Counted from the stretch's first letter, positions 1-11,690 are shown. The stretch: 64,000 nt of DNA from Prorocentrum cordatum (GCA_963575745.1 CAUYUJ010017895.1:31001-95000), one strand, 5' to 3'. Translations and numbers: made by a program. Notes: generated by a model not told the origin, from the letters alone.

Positions 1-49
1 TGCAGCGGCGGTTCCTTCCTCTCCCGGGGAGCGTGCGGTGTCGGCCCCG

Positions 50-175
50 CGAGGAGGAGAAGGAGAAGGAGGAGGAGGAGGAGGAGGAGGAGGAGGAGGA
101 GGGCGAGGAGGAGGAGGAGGAGGAGGAGGGGGAGGTAGCGAAGGGCAGGACCCATGGCAGGAGGTAGCGAGGGGT
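50..175. repeat. (GGA)n microsatellite
   Basis: An almost pure run of GGA/GAG triplets with a few AAG interruptions. The remaining bases of 1-339 show no coding signal. Open frames across the run are low-complexity artefacts. Confidence 0.9.
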
Positions 176-339
176 GGGGGAACGAGGAGCAGGTAGCGGG
201 GAGGCGGTAGCGAGGGGGGGGGGGGAGTGTTGGCACGCAGGTGGCCCCCGCACGCCTCGAGGAAGCAGCCCGGAGGGATCGCGGCATGCTTTTCTCCCGC
301 GCGGCCAAAATGTCCCGGTCTTTGCGACGAAAGGTCTAT

Positions 340-600
340 GAGCGCCCAGCGCGTGTGTTGAGCAGGGACCGACCGTCCCGGCATTCCTATAGTCCTACCA
401 CGACATGCTCTTAGAACCCAGACGTGTTCTAAGAACAAAACCAAGGTTCTCAGAACATAAACCCGATGTGTTATATCAAGACAGCCCCAGCCAGGAATGT
501 TCTAAGAACATCTCGTGGGAACCACGAAAGGTCCTTAGAACATCGTTTGGTGCGGCTATATGTATAGGCGAGCCGGGACGCTTCGCCACTGCTCGAGTGT
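340..600 (+). repeat. Dispersed repeat family A, copy 1
   Basis: Contains the family signature: several TTCTAAGAAC/TTCTTAGAAC palindromic decamers, the segment AAGACAGCCCCAGCCAG, and a 3' part ending near GGACGCTTCGCCACTG. The same order of blocks recurs at 1310-1545 and 38935-39160 on the same strand. The repeated palindromes suggest a MITE-like or hairpin-forming element. No protein is encoded. Confidence 0.8.
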
Positions 601-713
601 GCGCGCCGCGCGCCGCGCCGGCTGCGCTGCCGCCTGCGGGAGCGTGCCCGTGGCAGGGCAGCGTGCTGCGCGTTTCTCCTCCCCCTTCCCCACTCCCCAG
701 CGGCATGATGTTT

Positions 714-860
714 TCATGACGTCGCCCCCCAGAGGTTTCGACCTATTCCCCGGGACCGGTTGTGCCTCCTGAGTCGTGTTTTTATGGTCCCGAGGCCCGG
801 TGAGGGCCCCCAGGGGCCGAAAACGGTGAAAAACAACCTCCCGTCGTGAGCTTTGTTCAT
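714..860 (-). repeat. Dispersed repeat family B, copy 1 (inverted)
   Basis: Reverse complement of a block found at 1795-1945, 3235-3440 and 39415-39580. Shared stretches include GAGGTTTCGAC, CCCCGGGACCGGTT and GACTCAGGATGA-like sequence. It lies downstream of family A copy 1, as the B copies do behind A at 1.3-1.9 kb and 38.9-39.6 kb, but here in opposite orientation. Confidence 0.75.
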
Positions 861-1309
861 CGCTCGAAGGGGTCTAGGCCATTTGCTGTCGCTGCTCCCC
901 CTCATCGCTGCTCCCCCCATGAGAAGCCCTCGCCATAGCGGCAAATCGATGCACGTCCGCGGCCTCGCTGTCCTGGACTCCTCGGCAGCGGCCCCCCCTA
1001 ATTAGGCACGGGGCGGCTCTGCACGCATGCTATGCCCCGTGCTACACGTGTTTCCTCGGGATCGCGCGTCCATGGGGTCGCGCTGGGGTCGTCCAAAATC
1101 CGCCAACAGGCGGATTTTGGAGGAATAACAAAAATAATTAAAATAAAGTCAACAATGGAAATTTGGACGAACAGTTGACGAAAAATTGTAATCGTCCCAA
1201 TCATATGTTTTGGTTGTTAACCGTTCCTCCTGTCGAGGGACACGCGCAATCGGCCCGTATCATACGGATGCGCGATAAGGAAGCAAGGGCCTTGGAAGGC
1301 CATCTCGAC
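861..1309. other. Non-coding stretch with one perfect hairpin
   Basis: No coding signal. The only structure is at 1092-1121, where TCCAAAATCCGCC and its exact complement are separated by four bases, giving a 13-bp stem. This may be a remnant of an inverted-repeat element. Confidence 0.6.
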
Positions 1310-1545
1310 GCTGTGCAGGGACCAGCCGTCCTGTCATTCCCATAGGCCTACCACGGATTGATTTTAGAACCCAGCAATGTCCTAAGAACAATGTTCTTAG
1401 AACGCAAAGCCAATGTGTTAAAGCAAGACAGCCCCAGCCAGAAACGTTCTAAGAGCAATCATTTCGTGCAAGCTACAAGAGGTTATGTTAGAGCATTCTT
1501 CGGTGTGCCTATAGGCAAGCCAGGACGCGTCGCCACTGTTTGATG
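1310..1545 (+). repeat. Dispersed repeat family A, copy 2
   Basis: Same block order as copy 1: GACCAGCCGTCCTGTCATTCC, TTAGAACCCA, TTCTTAGAAC, AAGACAGCCCCAGCCAG, CCTATAGGC and GTCGCCACTG. It is followed after about 250 bp by family B copy 2, so A and B together look like the two flanks of a composite unit whose middle differs between copies. Confidence 0.8.
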
Positions 1546-1656
1546 TGCTGAGTCTCCTCGTGCTGCTTGCGTGCTGGGAGGGCGGGTGGGTGTGAGCGAG
1601 GCAGCTTGCGGTGACACTCCCGCCCGTCGCCCCTGCCCCACCCGAACAGGGGTTGC

Positions 1657-1659
<3 letters not shown>

Positions 1660-1698
<39 letters not shown>
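1660..1698. repeat. (TG)n microsatellite
   Basis: About 19 uninterrupted TG dinucleotides inside the GC-rich middle of the A-B composite. Confidence 0.9.
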
Positions 1699-1699
<1 letters not shown>

Positions 1700-1794
1700 C
1701 CCTGGCCAGGGGTGCCCCGGGCATCCCGCGACCCTCTGGAGCCCATCTTAGGTTTCGCCCTTTGTGCCTCCTGCCCAGACCCCCTCGAGTAGTG

Positions 1795-1945
1795 AAGTAG
1801 GTTTTTCATAATGGCCCTCACCGAGCATCGGGACCGTCAAAAAACGACTCAGGATGAAGAGCCGGTCCCGGGGAATACAAGTCGAAACCTTTGGGAGTCG
1901 ACGTCTTGAAGAAATCATGACGTCGGGGGCCTGGGTGAGGGGGGC
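1795..1945 (+). repeat. Dispersed repeat family B, copy 2
   Basis: Direct copy containing GGACCGTCAAAAAACGACT, AGCCGGTCCCGGGGAATA and AAATCATGACGTCGGGGGCC. The last of these recurs at 3235-3440 and, slightly altered, at 39415-39580. Confidence 0.8.
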
Positions 1946-3234
1946 CCTGGAGGCCGTGGGGCTTCCAGCGCACCCATCTGGCTGCGATTCCGACCGACAT
2001 GTTGTTGTGAGTATCCCGTGCCAGCTCGCTCCTGACCAGTCTGACCCCTTGCCAGCCGAAACGCGAAGGCTCAGCTGAGGCATGCCCGGAGAAGGGCTGA
2101 GCTTGTACGATTGCTGCGGATGTCTCTCCTACGACCGCGACATGCGCGTGCTGTGGTCTCGGGGGTGGAACAAATACTTAGCAGAACGCCCTCTGGTGAC
2201 AGCAGCCAGGGACACTCCACGTAGCGATCGTCTTCCAAAAGCAACCACACGCATCTGGCGGAGCGCACGTCGATTAGCAAAACCGACTGGGGACTGCACA
2301 GGCACACTAGCATGCCAGTGTCAAGGGAACCGGTGCAGAGTTCCTCGGTCGACTTGTCTGGGGGCCCGGGGGGCGCTCTGACAATGCCCGACAGGACTCG
2401 ACCGCCCTCCACTCCCTGGGAGTCCTGGGGGCACCCTTCGGGGGCGTCCAAGAGGGGGGCGTCCAAGAGGCGGCATGTGCGCGGCACCAGGGGGGCGGCT
2501 GGGGACGTAATGGAATAAGAGGAGGCGCCACGAAATCTGGGGAGATCTCATGGCACCCACCACGATGTCCACCCCCCGTCATCACCCCCCTCTTGTCGGG
2601 GATGGACAGAACCCCCTTAGCAAACTGTGGTTTAGTGAAAACGACCTCGGGCCCAAACCTGGCGGGTGCAAGCCTGGAAAATGACGGCCGCGGCGCCCTC
2701 TCGAGAACCGACAGCGGACCATTCACGAACCGACGTGTCAGGGTGGGGGCTCCCCTCCCCGATCTTGGCCGCCCCCGAACCCTCGGCCAAGGACATCTAC
2801 GGCAGCTCCCCCCTCCCGTGCTGCGAGGCTAGGCTTAGGTTGGGCCTGTCCCCCTACAGGGGGATTCCAGGCGAAAATTAAAGACACTCCGAAAATACCC
2901 CCCAACTGCTCAAAACTAATATTATTTAAAAACGTCCCCACATTATTTCTTCACTATTTCTTTCACACGTCGAGGGACGTGCCCAACTGAAACCTGCGGC
3001 AGCCCCCCCCCCTCCCGTGCCGCGAGGCTCGGCGAGCGTGCGACCCCCGCGGGGCCTCGGGCACCAAAAACGCGGCGCACGGCGCACGGCGAGCTGCGGC
3101 TCCTCCCGGGCGCGGCCGGCACGGGCTGCCCCGGGCGCCCCGCCCGACGGAGCGCACCGCCGGGCGCAGCGGGCGGAAGACGCCAGGAAGAGCCTGCCCG
3201 ACAGCGGGGGCGCCCCCAGACCCCCCTCGAGCGA
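1946..3234. other. No gene recognised
   Basis: About 1.3 kb with short, mutually overlapping open frames in several phases and no convincing domain. GC-rich sequence at 3040-3230 resembles exon composition and sits in front of family B copy 3, but no frame is clearly preferred. Confidence 0.4.
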
Positions 3235-3440
3235 GGAGCAAAAGTCGCGACGGGAGGTGCTTCGCCATGTTCGGCCTCTCGGGGGCCCCTGCCGGGCCTC
3301 GGGGCCGTCAGAAGACCACTCGGGATGAGGAACCGGTCCTGGGGAAGGGGTCGAAACCTCGGGGGGTCGACGTCATGGAACAAAACTCATGACGTCGGGG
3401 GCCTGGGCCCGCCCCAGGGTGGCCGGGAAGCTTGTAATGT
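3235..3440 (+). repeat. Dispersed repeat family B, copy 3
   Basis: Starts after CAGACCCCCCTCGAGCGAGG, as copies 2 and 4 start after a similar CAGACCCCCTCGAG. It includes GGGTCGACGTCATGG. Its 3' end (3405-3440, GCCCCAGGGTGGCC and AAGCTTGTA) is shared with the inverted-repeat element at 38745-38914. Confidence 0.75.
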
Positions 3441-4189
3441 TCCAGCCAGAGCCAATCGAAGGGATGGAGTCTAAGGACATGCGCGTGCCCGCAAGGGTCC
3501 CCTCGGGCCGGGGAGGCTGAGGACGTGCTGAGGATGGCCACGCCCGAAGGACACAAGCGCCCTGGCGACAAGGGCCCATTCTGAAAGCCGTTTCTGGCTG
3601 TACCCCGACGCGCCTGCAGGGGCATGAGCTTCCAAGGCGCCCTGGGACGAGCGTCCCCGACGGAGGAGCTATAGTTGCTTTACGGTCGGGTGCTCTTGCT
3701 TCGCGTGTCGCGGCGGCGGCCCCGGCGACAAACCATGCCCTGCCGGCGGATAGCCTGTCGCTCCGCTCTGCGGGGTGGGATGCTCGGAAAGGCTTGGGAC
3801 GCTGACGCCCTGGGACTGGGAGGTGGATAGCGTGTCGCGCCGAAGCATGGTGGGCCAGAACCGGCGGAGTGACACGCCAAGAGAAGGCTCCCGGCCGTAT
3901 ATTAGGAGGTAACTGCTGGGAGGTCTTCGTCGGAAAGATCAAGGAGGATTAAGCCCCATTGCGGGGCTGTTGCACCAGAGCGGGCTCCGGATCAGGCGGG
4001 ATTCAGCCGGATGATAAGCGGGTGTCGGCGGGACCGCGCGGGATATTGGGCGGGACGAAGCCGGAGGAGGCCGGAAATTCGGACCAGGGCACAACCGGAA
4101 TCTGACCTCCCAGGAGCTGCACCCGAGCGTGTGCGCCACTCTCCGCCCGCTCAGCCGGGCGGCAGGCGGCGAGAGGCCCCGCCGCGGGC
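3441..4189. other. No gene recognised
   Basis: About 750 bp. Contains CGGGCGGGAT-type short repeats near 3980-4080. No reading frame with a domain or with consistent codon bias was seen. Confidence 0.4.
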
Positions 4190-4322
4190 TACTGGAAGGG
4201 CCCCTCGCAGGCGCGGGGCCGCTTCGCCGCGGGGGGCCGGCCTCCCTCGGCGCCCGCCGCGCCCGCGCCGCGGGCGCCACGGGGGCCACCGTCGCCGCCG
4301 CTGGCGCTGCTGGCACTCCTGG
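4190..4322 (-). CDS. Possible terminal exon, unknown protein
   Basis: A minus-strand frame rich in Ala, Gly, Arg and Ser ends in GGRPPAAKRPRACEGPFQ and a TAG stop at 4190-4192. The KRPR cluster resembles a nuclear localisation signal. Third positions are almost all G or C, as in the better supported exons of this window. There is no recognisable domain and no defined splice sites, so this could equally be a GC-rich non-coding block. It is a candidate only. Confidence 0.2.
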
Positions 4323-4734
4323 CAGTGCGCGCACGAGCATACACTGAAGGGGCCCTGGGACACACCAATAAAGACACACAAATAAACAAATGCCCCAGAT
4401 GTTCCCAGATTTTCTGGGTTTTTGTCTTCCACACCACTTCTCATATGTTTCCATATTTTCCGGGGAATCGACGATTAATTGTGTCTGTGTTTTTTCCCTC
4501 CTTATACACGTCGGTCGGAAGAAGTAGGCAAAAACATGAAGCAGGAAGGCGGATCAAGTTGATTGGGTCCAGGCCCCCCCAGAGAATAACGAAACGCAGC
4601 GAGAGCGTGTCGACTCTTGAAGTAGGAGGGCGCCTGAGGCAGATTGGGATCTGGGAATCCAGAAATACCTGCTTTCAACGACCGGCGTGTAACTGCCGGA
4701 AGTCGGCGCCGACAGCCCGGATCGACACTGGAGC

Positions 4735-5290
4735 CCCCTCCCTGTGGGAGGCCCCGGAGCGGTGCGGTGACAGCCCGCGCGGTGACCTCGGCGATGCCAC
4801 CAAGCACCACAGCGCACGGTATAGGCCGCCGCACGGCCTTGGGGCCTCGGAGGCTCAGGCCGCACGGCACGTCCTCGGAACACGACGCAAGTCCCCAAAA
4901 ACGTGCGGCCACCCCGAAAACCCGCACTGACTCACCACATGCTACCAGCCTGGAACATATCCCTATCCCTAAGCTGGGCATCGCCTCATCACAATGCCAA
5001 TCTTAGGGATTCCCTCAGTTTTTCGGGGCGCATCCATAAGATTGTCAGGACGAGGAGGAGGCGGAGGAGGAGGAGAAGGAGGAGGAGGAGGAGGGAGGAG
5101 GGAGGATGAGGGAGGAGGGAGGATAAGTTCGAGGCTGGTGAACATGGAGTGCTCACCGCACCGTTTTGGGGGCCCCCGCTGTGGCGCGCGGAGCGCGCCC
5201 GTGGCGGCGCCGGTGGTGGCGGCAGGGGCGGCGCCAGAGGCGCCACCACGGGGGGCTCAGCGCCGATCCGAGAAATCCGCGCGGGCCTCC
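4735..5290. repeat. Dispersed repeat family C, long copy
   Basis: Contains GCGGTGCGGTGACAGCCCGC near 4760 and CACCGCACCG plus GGGGGCCCCC near 5155-5175. The same two landmarks recur in the same order inside the JmjC-gene intron at 28800-29165. The right end carries GCGCCGATCCGAGAAATCCG, the terminal sequence of shorter family C copies at 37848-37935 and 39631-39741. A (GGA)n run lies inside at 5053-5125. Confidence 0.6.
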
Positions 5291-5307
5291 GATGGCGCTG
5301 TTCGTAT

Positions 5308-5514
5308 CAGGGGGGCGTAAGACCCGGCTACAGGGGACTCGGAAATCCCCGACGAGGTCGTCAAAAAAATGACGAGGCCGAGCCTGCATTTTGACCAGGC
5401 CTCCCGCTGCAGACATCCCACGAAACTCCTCCTCGTCAAAATCCGAGGCGCGGTCGTCAAAAAACGATGGCGAACCCGAGTCCTGGTAAACCCGGGTCTT
5501 ACGCTCCCCCGATC
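5308..5514. repeat. Inverted-repeat (MITE-like) element, about 205 bp
   Basis: The left end reads GGGGCGTAAGACCCGG and the right end is its near-exact complement, ending CCGGGTCTTACGCTCCCC. Further inward both arms contain a GACTCGG segment. There is no open frame, which fits a non-autonomous foldback element. No convincing target duplication was seen. Confidence 0.6.
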
Positions 5515-5972
5515 GTAGAGGGGACAGCGGGGAACACGATTGCCCATGCGGAGCCCCAGACTTTGCCGAAGAATGGCGCTCGTCCCCCAGAAAAAAGCGC
5601 GGGCCGCAGAGCTTCAGCTTGACTTGCGGCCAAGAGGTTTTGCTGAGCGTGTCGCGGCGGCGGCGCGGATAGCGCGTCGCGCCAAGCGCGGTAGGCGAGG
5701 ACTTTGGACGCCCGAAATTGGTACGGAGAAATGGATGCAATGCCCAACGGCAAATGTTGTCCCAAACTGGCAGCGGCCTCTGTTGGGCAGGCGGCATCTT
5801 GTCTTCAGTGGACACAGGCCGCGACGACGCCGACGGCAAGCCCTGTTCAAAAGGAGCAGGAACCGCTGTCGGTCTTTGCAATTACCCGTTCTGTCCGCAC
5901 GAATTTCGGTCCTCTCGGGAAAACCAGCGGCGCGCCAACTTTCCTGACCCGCGATCGACCGACACTTCGGCC

Positions 5973-6172
5973 GGTGCCCGCGTGCTCGTGCCCACGCTTC
6001 TTCTCCCAGCTCCGGGTGCTGCTGGTGCTGCCTGCGCCTCCACGGCCCTGCTCCGCGCAGGCGCGTCGGGCGGCGCTTCCCGCGCCCGACCTGCTCCGGC
6101 TGGGCGACCCCTCGTCGCTGCTGGTGTCCTCCTCGCGCCTGCGCCGCCGTTCGCCGCGGTCCTCCTGTAGGA
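5973..6172 (-). CDS. Exon-like segment, Arg/Ser-rich
   Basis: The minus-strand frame reads with strong G/C third positions and gives an RS-type peptide (for example RRRRREEDTSSDEGSPSRS) followed by a Gly/Ser/Arg stretch. Such composition occurs in splicing and chromatin proteins of dinoflagellates. Splice borders are not obvious and no folded domain is visible. It could belong to a gene whose other exons lie outside the window or at 4.2 kb. Confidence 0.25.
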
Positions 6173-6354
6173 GGACGCCAACCGCACACAAGCAACGGCC
6201 CTGGCCAGGTTCATCAGGAACCCAGGTTCCGTGCATGGGCACTTCTGGCTTGGCCAAGGAAGCATATCATGTCCTGGGCCCCGGGCCCAATGGCCCCCCC
6301 GAAATGACATGGGCCCCAAGGTCTCCCGGGCCCTCCCCCCACAAGGGACGGGAA

Positions 6355-6420
6355 GGGGATGACGACGACGACGACGACGACGACAGTGGACGATGACGAG
6401 GACGACGACGACGACAACGA
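6355..6420. repeat. (GAC)n microsatellite
   Basis: A run of GAC triplets with minor interruptions. The next 300 bases (6421-6729) hold nothing recognisable. Confidence 0.85.
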
Positions 6421-6729
6421 TGTCGCGTAAGCTGTCAGTGGTAAGCTTTAAGTGTGCCTTTGACAAGGTCCCCCTGCTCGCCAATTCGGAACAGACGCAA
6501 GCCTGCCACAGCGATATCGACGCCATTCTCAACCATACGGGACTTCAGTTGCAAACGCGAGAGCGGCAGCTCGGAGATAGCACATTTGGGCGCACCCCGT
6601 CGAAAGGGCACCTCCGCCGCGCCTGACTGGAAACCCCGTCTGCACGGTGTAAAAAAAACACGGAGGCTAAGTGCGCTCGGCTCGAATCAAACTGCTTACG
6701 CTCCAAATAACCGGAGAAGCCCTCGCCCG

Positions 6730-7480
6730 CACGAGTGAGCCATGGCCCGCGTAATTAGCGGCCCCACTCACTGCACTCCCCCTGTGGTGTCGAGAACATG
6801 CCGCGCCTGCTAGCCGGTGAGTCATGGCCCGCATGGCGTCCCCACCCCCTGCGACCCCACTGTGGTGTCGAGCAAACGCTACGCCTGCTAGCCTGCAAGC
6901 CATGGCCCGCATTACACCCCCATCCACTGTACACCCCCTGTGGTGTCGAGAACATGCCGCGCCTGCTAACCTGTGAGCCATGGCCCGCATGGCGCCCTAA
7001 CCCCCTGCGACCCCCCTGTGGTGTCGAGAAGACGTCACGCATGCTAGCCTGTGGGCCATGGCCCGCATAGCGCCCCCACCCATTGCACACCCCCTTGTGG
7101 TGTCACGCAAATGCCACACTTGCTAGCCTGCGAACCATGGCCCGCATCCACCCTCTGCGCACCTCCTGCGGTGTCGAAAAAACGTCACGCCTGTTAGCTT
7201 GTGAGCCATGGCCCGCATGGCGCCCCCAACCCCTGCGAGCCCCCTGCGAGCCCCCTGCGGTGTCGAGCATATGCTACGCCTGCTAGCCTGCAAGCCATGG
7301 CCCGCACAGCGCCTCCACCAACTACACACCCCCTGTGGTGTCGAGAACATGCCGCGCCTGCTAGCTGGTGCGCCATGGCCCGCATGGCGCCCCCATCCCC
7401 TGCGACCCAGTGTGGTGTCGAGAAAACGCGACGCCTGCTAGCCTGCGAGGCCCGCATAGCGCCCGCACCCATTGCACAAA
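6730..7480. repeat. Tandem array, unit about 78 bp, roughly ten copies
   Basis: Each unit carries GAGCCATGGCCCGCATGGCG, then CCCCTGTGGTGTCGAGAA, then ACGCCTGCTAGCC. Unit length is close to a multiple of three, so long open frames in several phases result. These are not genes. Confidence 0.9.
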
Positions 7481-7767
7481 CCCCGTGCTCGCGGGCCTTG
7501 GATGGCCCACATGGCGCGGCTGTGCGCTGCTGTATGTTGTGCCGTGTGTCCCGGGTGATTGCCGCCTGTGCAATACATGCGTCTGGTGCATATGATGCCA
7601 TGAACACGCTTTGTACACACTAGCGCTGTGCAGTGTCCGTGTTCGGCTAGTATGCGTGCGTGGTGCCTAAGTATGCAGTGCTAGCGCCTGGGGTGCACGA
7701 TGCTATCAACACGCCAGGTGTGCTGTTGAATATGTGCGTGTCTGATGTGTGTGCGGGCGAGACGTAA

Positions 7768-7855
7768 GAGGAGGAGGAGGAGGAGGAGGAGGAGGAGGAG
7801 GAGGAGCAGGAGGAGGAGGAGGAGAAGGAGGAGGAGGAGGAGGAGAGGAGGTCCG
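7768..7855. repeat. (GGA)n microsatellite
   Basis: GGA triplet run with occasional GCA/GAA interruptions, followed by GAGACGCGGGTGGAGA. The reverse complement of that motif occurs near 9835-9865. Confidence 0.85.
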
Positions 7856-8164
7856 CGGGTGAGACGCGGGTGGAGAGAAAACCATAACCCCACGAAACAT
7901 GTGGGGAACTTGGCGAACGTGACTGGATTGTACACGTTTTGTTCCCCACATTCCCTTTTCTATATGTTTATAATTCCAAGGGTGCGGACCCCCCCCCAAA
8001 AACGGGACCCCCCGGATCCGTGCCACGGGGGCGGCCGAAAATCCTTTCCAAGGCGTGCACGCAGGCGGGTGGCAGTGCCAAATCGGTCGGCGCAAGCCCA
8101 CAGAGACACCCAAGACGTTCCAGGATAGCACCCGGGTAGCCTTGAAGACCCTCCGCGAGAGCCC

Positions 8165-9215
8165 CAAGACCGTTCTCAAAGGGGGCCCGAGAGAAACAAA
8201 TCATTGAATTCCCATTGGTTATTCAATGTTTTTAGCGTCCTTGCTTTTTCGGGCTTCCGACGCTCCCGGCCCGTCCAAGAAGCTCCCAAAACCGCTCCAA
8301 GACGGCCCAAGAAGCTCCCAGAGCGCGCTGAGAGCGCCCCAAGACGGTCCAAGAGGCGCCCGAGATGGCCCACGAACGCTCCAAGACGGCCCAAAAAAGG
8401 GCCCCAGGGGGGACCACGAACTGAAAATACGAGCCTCCCGCCCCGAGAAGGCCCAAGGAGGCCCCAAGAGAGCTCCACAGGGCCTCGGGAAGCCCCCTAA
8501 GTAGCTCCGGTGAGGCTCCAAAAACATCCCAAATTGTTACTTTTCCATTGGTCTTTCAATGTTTTCAGCGTCCTCGCTTTTTCGGATGTCCGACGCTCCA
8601 AGACCGCCCAGGAAGCTCCCAAAACCGCCCCACAACGGCCCAAGAGGCTCCCAGAGCGATCTGAGAAAGCCCCAAGAGTGCACAAGACGCGTCCGAGATG
8701 GCCCACGAACGTTCCAAGACGGCCCAAAGAGGAGCCCTCGGGGGGACCACGATCTGAAAATACGAGCCTCCCGCCCCGAAAGAGCCCAAGGAAGCCCCAA
8801 GAGAGCTCCAAAGGGCCTCGGGAGGCCCCCTAAGACGTTTCGGTGAGGCTCCAAAAACATTCAAAAATGTTACTTTCCCATTAGTTTTTCAATGTTTTCA
8901 GCGTCCTCGCTTTTTCGGATTTCCCGCGTTCCAAGACCGCCCAAGAAGCCCCCAAAACCGCCCCAAGAGGCTCCCAGAGCGTCCTGAAAAGCCCCAAGAC
9001 GGTCCAAGACGCGCCCCAAGACGGTCCAAGACGGCCCACGAACGCTCCGAGACGGCCCAAAGAAGGGGCCCAGGGAGGACCAGATAACTGAAAATACGAG
9101 CCTCCCGCCCCGAAAGGGCCCAAGGAGGCCCCAAGAGAGCTCCAAAGAGCTTCGGGAGGCACCCTGGGAAGCTCCGGCGAAGCTCCAAAAAGCTTCCAAA
9201 TCGTTAATGCTCCAT
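8165..9215. repeat. Three tandem units of about 325-335 bp
   Basis: Units begin near 8210, 8545 and 8875 with CCATTGGTTATTCAATGTTT-like sequence, continue with GCGTCCTCGCTTTTTCGGA, a CAAGACGGCCCAAGA-rich section and a conserved GAAAATACGAGCCTCCCGCC, and end with GGCTCCAAAAACATCC. The CAAGACGGCCC motif is itself repeated within each unit. Confidence 0.9.
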
Positions 9216-9225
9216 TGGCTTAAGC

Positions 9226-9392
9226 GGAGGAGGAGAAGGAGGAGGAGGAGGAGGAGGAGGAGGAGGAGGATAAGAAGGCAGAGAAAGAAGTAGAACGAGG
9301 AGGAGGAAGAGGATGAGGAGGAGGGGGAGGAGGAGGAGGCGGAGGAGGAGGTGGAGGAGGGGAAGGAGGAGGAGGAGGAGGAAGAGGCCACA
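9226..9392. repeat. (GGA)n microsatellite
   Basis: Long GGA run with AAG/GCG interruptions directly after the third 325-bp unit. 9393-9900 holds no gene, only a short alternating (TA)n tract at about 9784-9806. Confidence 0.85.
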
Positions 9393-9900
9393 ATCCCGGG
9401 TTCGCAACCATTTTTCTGGGAATTCCGTTGCCAACCCAGGATTCCAGCAGATTTCCAGTCACTCCGCTGAATTTGCGTTATTCAGTGCATCCGTAACCTC
9501 GGGCTCAGTGCGGGCGACAGTTGCAACATGCCTCGTCATGAGGAGATCCCGGGCGGCCCCAACTCATATGCGCCATTCCATGCGCCCGCGGCCTCCAACT
9601 CGCAGTTTTGGCCCGTCCCAGGTTGATTGCCTCCCTTTCTGCTCCTCCTGCACTTCTCCGAAGTACGAACCAGCGGACTGCGGCTAAAATGGAAAAAAGG
9701 ATGGCACCACGGGCCAACCATTCCAAAGCTTCAAGGAACAAAGTGTATGGCGCGAAGCGCCAAAGCAGCCGTGTATGTATGTGTATATATATACATATAT
9801 ATATATGTGTATGTATCGTAAGGTTGTTGTGTTCTCGCCACCCGCGTCGCACCCGCGTCTCAAACACACCCCTCGCCCTTTCATGTCTCGCTCGTCATCA

Positions 9901-10428
9901 TACTCTGTGACCCTCAATAGTTCTGGGTCCCTGGACTACTGGTACCCCCCGGACTACAGGCACCCCTTCCGTACACCCCCCCGGACTACAGGTACCCCCC
10001 CCCCCGACTACAGGTTCCCTACCCTGGACCACAGGTACCCCTCCCCGGACTACAGGTACCCACCCCGACTACAGGTACCCCCGTTAGGCGCTACAAATCC
10101 TCTCCGAAGCTACAGGACCCCGTCAATTCGCTATCCCCTGGGAGCCAAAGCGGCCCACCAAGCATGTCTCTGCACATTTCCACCCATCGCCCACATTGGG
10201 TCAGCGACGCGTGCGCGTGGAGCCACGCGTGCTTCGACGAATAACATGCGCGCCCGCCCGGACTACAGGTACCCCCGCGCGGCCCCCGGACTACAGGTAC
10301 CCCCCCCGGACTACAGGTACCCCTTCCCCGGACTACAGGTACACCCCCCGGACTACTGGCCCCCCCCCGACTACAGGTACCCACCCCGGACTACAGGTAC
10401 CCTCAGAACTATTGAGGGACACAGAGTA
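9901..10428. mobile_element. TIR-bounded element filled with CTACAGGTACCCC repeats
   Basis: Begins TACTCTGTGACCCTCAATAG and ends with the near-complement at 10402-10428 (one or two mismatches over about 25 bp). The inside is mainly tandem and spaced copies of GGACTACAGGTACCCC, interrupted by unique sequence at about 10080-10250. A CGTCAT hexamer occurs just outside both ends, but not flush with them. No protein is encoded. Confidence 0.6.
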
Positions 10429-10494
10429 CACATGCACACGTCATAGCCGTCACAACGTCAAACAGATACATACGTACAACCACACACTACGTGA

Positions 10495-10535
10495 CACACA
10501 CACACACACACGCGCACACACACATACACACTGCA
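10495..10535. repeat. (AC)n microsatellite
   Basis: About 18 AC dinucleotides with one CGCGC interruption. Confidence 0.85.
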
Positions 10536-10604
10536 CGCACGTAAAAGAAAGATTACACCTGGCGGGTTCTGCATATCATATACACACGTATCTACAAGGC
10601 GGTC

Positions 10605-11690
10605 GCTAGCCGTGCTGACCGCGATGGTCGCCCAATGCAAGCGTGGCATATTCTCGACACCACAAGGGGGTGCGCAAAAGGGTGGTCTCTGAGGGCGGCC
10701 GCTGCCCGTGATGGTCGTCCAGGGAATGGCAAGCGTGGCAGATCCTGGACTCTTATCAGGAGGTGCGCGCGGGGTTGCCTCTGAGCGCGGTCTATATCCA
10801 TGACGGCCGCCCAAGGCATAGCAAACGTGGCATGTTTTCGGAACCATGTGGTGTGCGCGCGGGGTGATATCTGAACGCGGCCGCTATCCGTGACGGTCGC
10901 CCAGAGCGTGGCAGGCGTGGCATTTTCTCGACACCATGAGGGAAAACGCACGGGGTGGTCTCTGAAGGCGGCTGCTATCCGTGACGGTCGTCCAGAGCAT
11001 AGCAGGCGTGCCGTTTTATCGGCACCACAAGAGGGTGCGCAGAAGAATTGTCTCTGATGTCGGCCGCTATCGTGACGGCCGTCCAGGGCATGGCAGGCGT
11101 GGCATACATTCTCGACACCATAAGGTGTGCACACGGGGTGGTCCCTGAGGGTAGTCGCAATCCGTGGTGACCGCCCAGGGCATAGCAAGCGTGGCAGATT
11201 CTCGGCACCATACAGGGTGAGCACGGGGTGATCTCTGAGGGCGGCCGCTGTCCGTGACGGTTGTCCAAAACATGGCAAGTGTGGCAGATCCCCAACACCA
11301 TGAGGGGTGCACAAAAAAATGGTCTCTGACAGCGGCCGCTATCCGTGACGGTCGCCCGGGGCATAACAAACGTGGCATACTCTCGATACCAGAAGGGGGT
11401 GCGCAAAAGGTTGTCTCTGAGAGCGGCCGCTATCCATGACGGCCGCCCAAGGCATAGCAAGCGTGGCATATTCTCGGCACCATCGGGGGTGCGCACGGGG
11501 TGGTCTCTGAGGGTGGCCGCTATCCGTGACGGCCGTCCAAGGCAAAGCAGTTCTCGACACCATAAAGGGTGCGCAAAAAATGATTGGTCTCTGATGTCGG
11601 CCGCTATCCGTGACGGTCGTTCATGGCATGGCAACCGTGGTATAGATTCTCGACACCATCAGGGGGTGCGCACGGGGTGGTCTCCGAGCT
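10605..11690. repeat. Tandem array, unit about 90 bp, about twelve copies
   Basis: Consensus features per unit: GCGGCCGCTATCCGTGACGG, then GCATAGCAAGCGTGGCA, then TCTCGACACCAT, then GGGTGCGCACGGGGTGGTCT. Copies differ by small indels. Open frames of 200-240 codons here are repeat artefacts. Confidence 0.9.

Noticed and set aside
6730-7480. Possible repeat-protein gene in the 78-bp array
   Set aside because: Several phases are open on both strands, units carry indels that break each frame, and there is no start or splice context.
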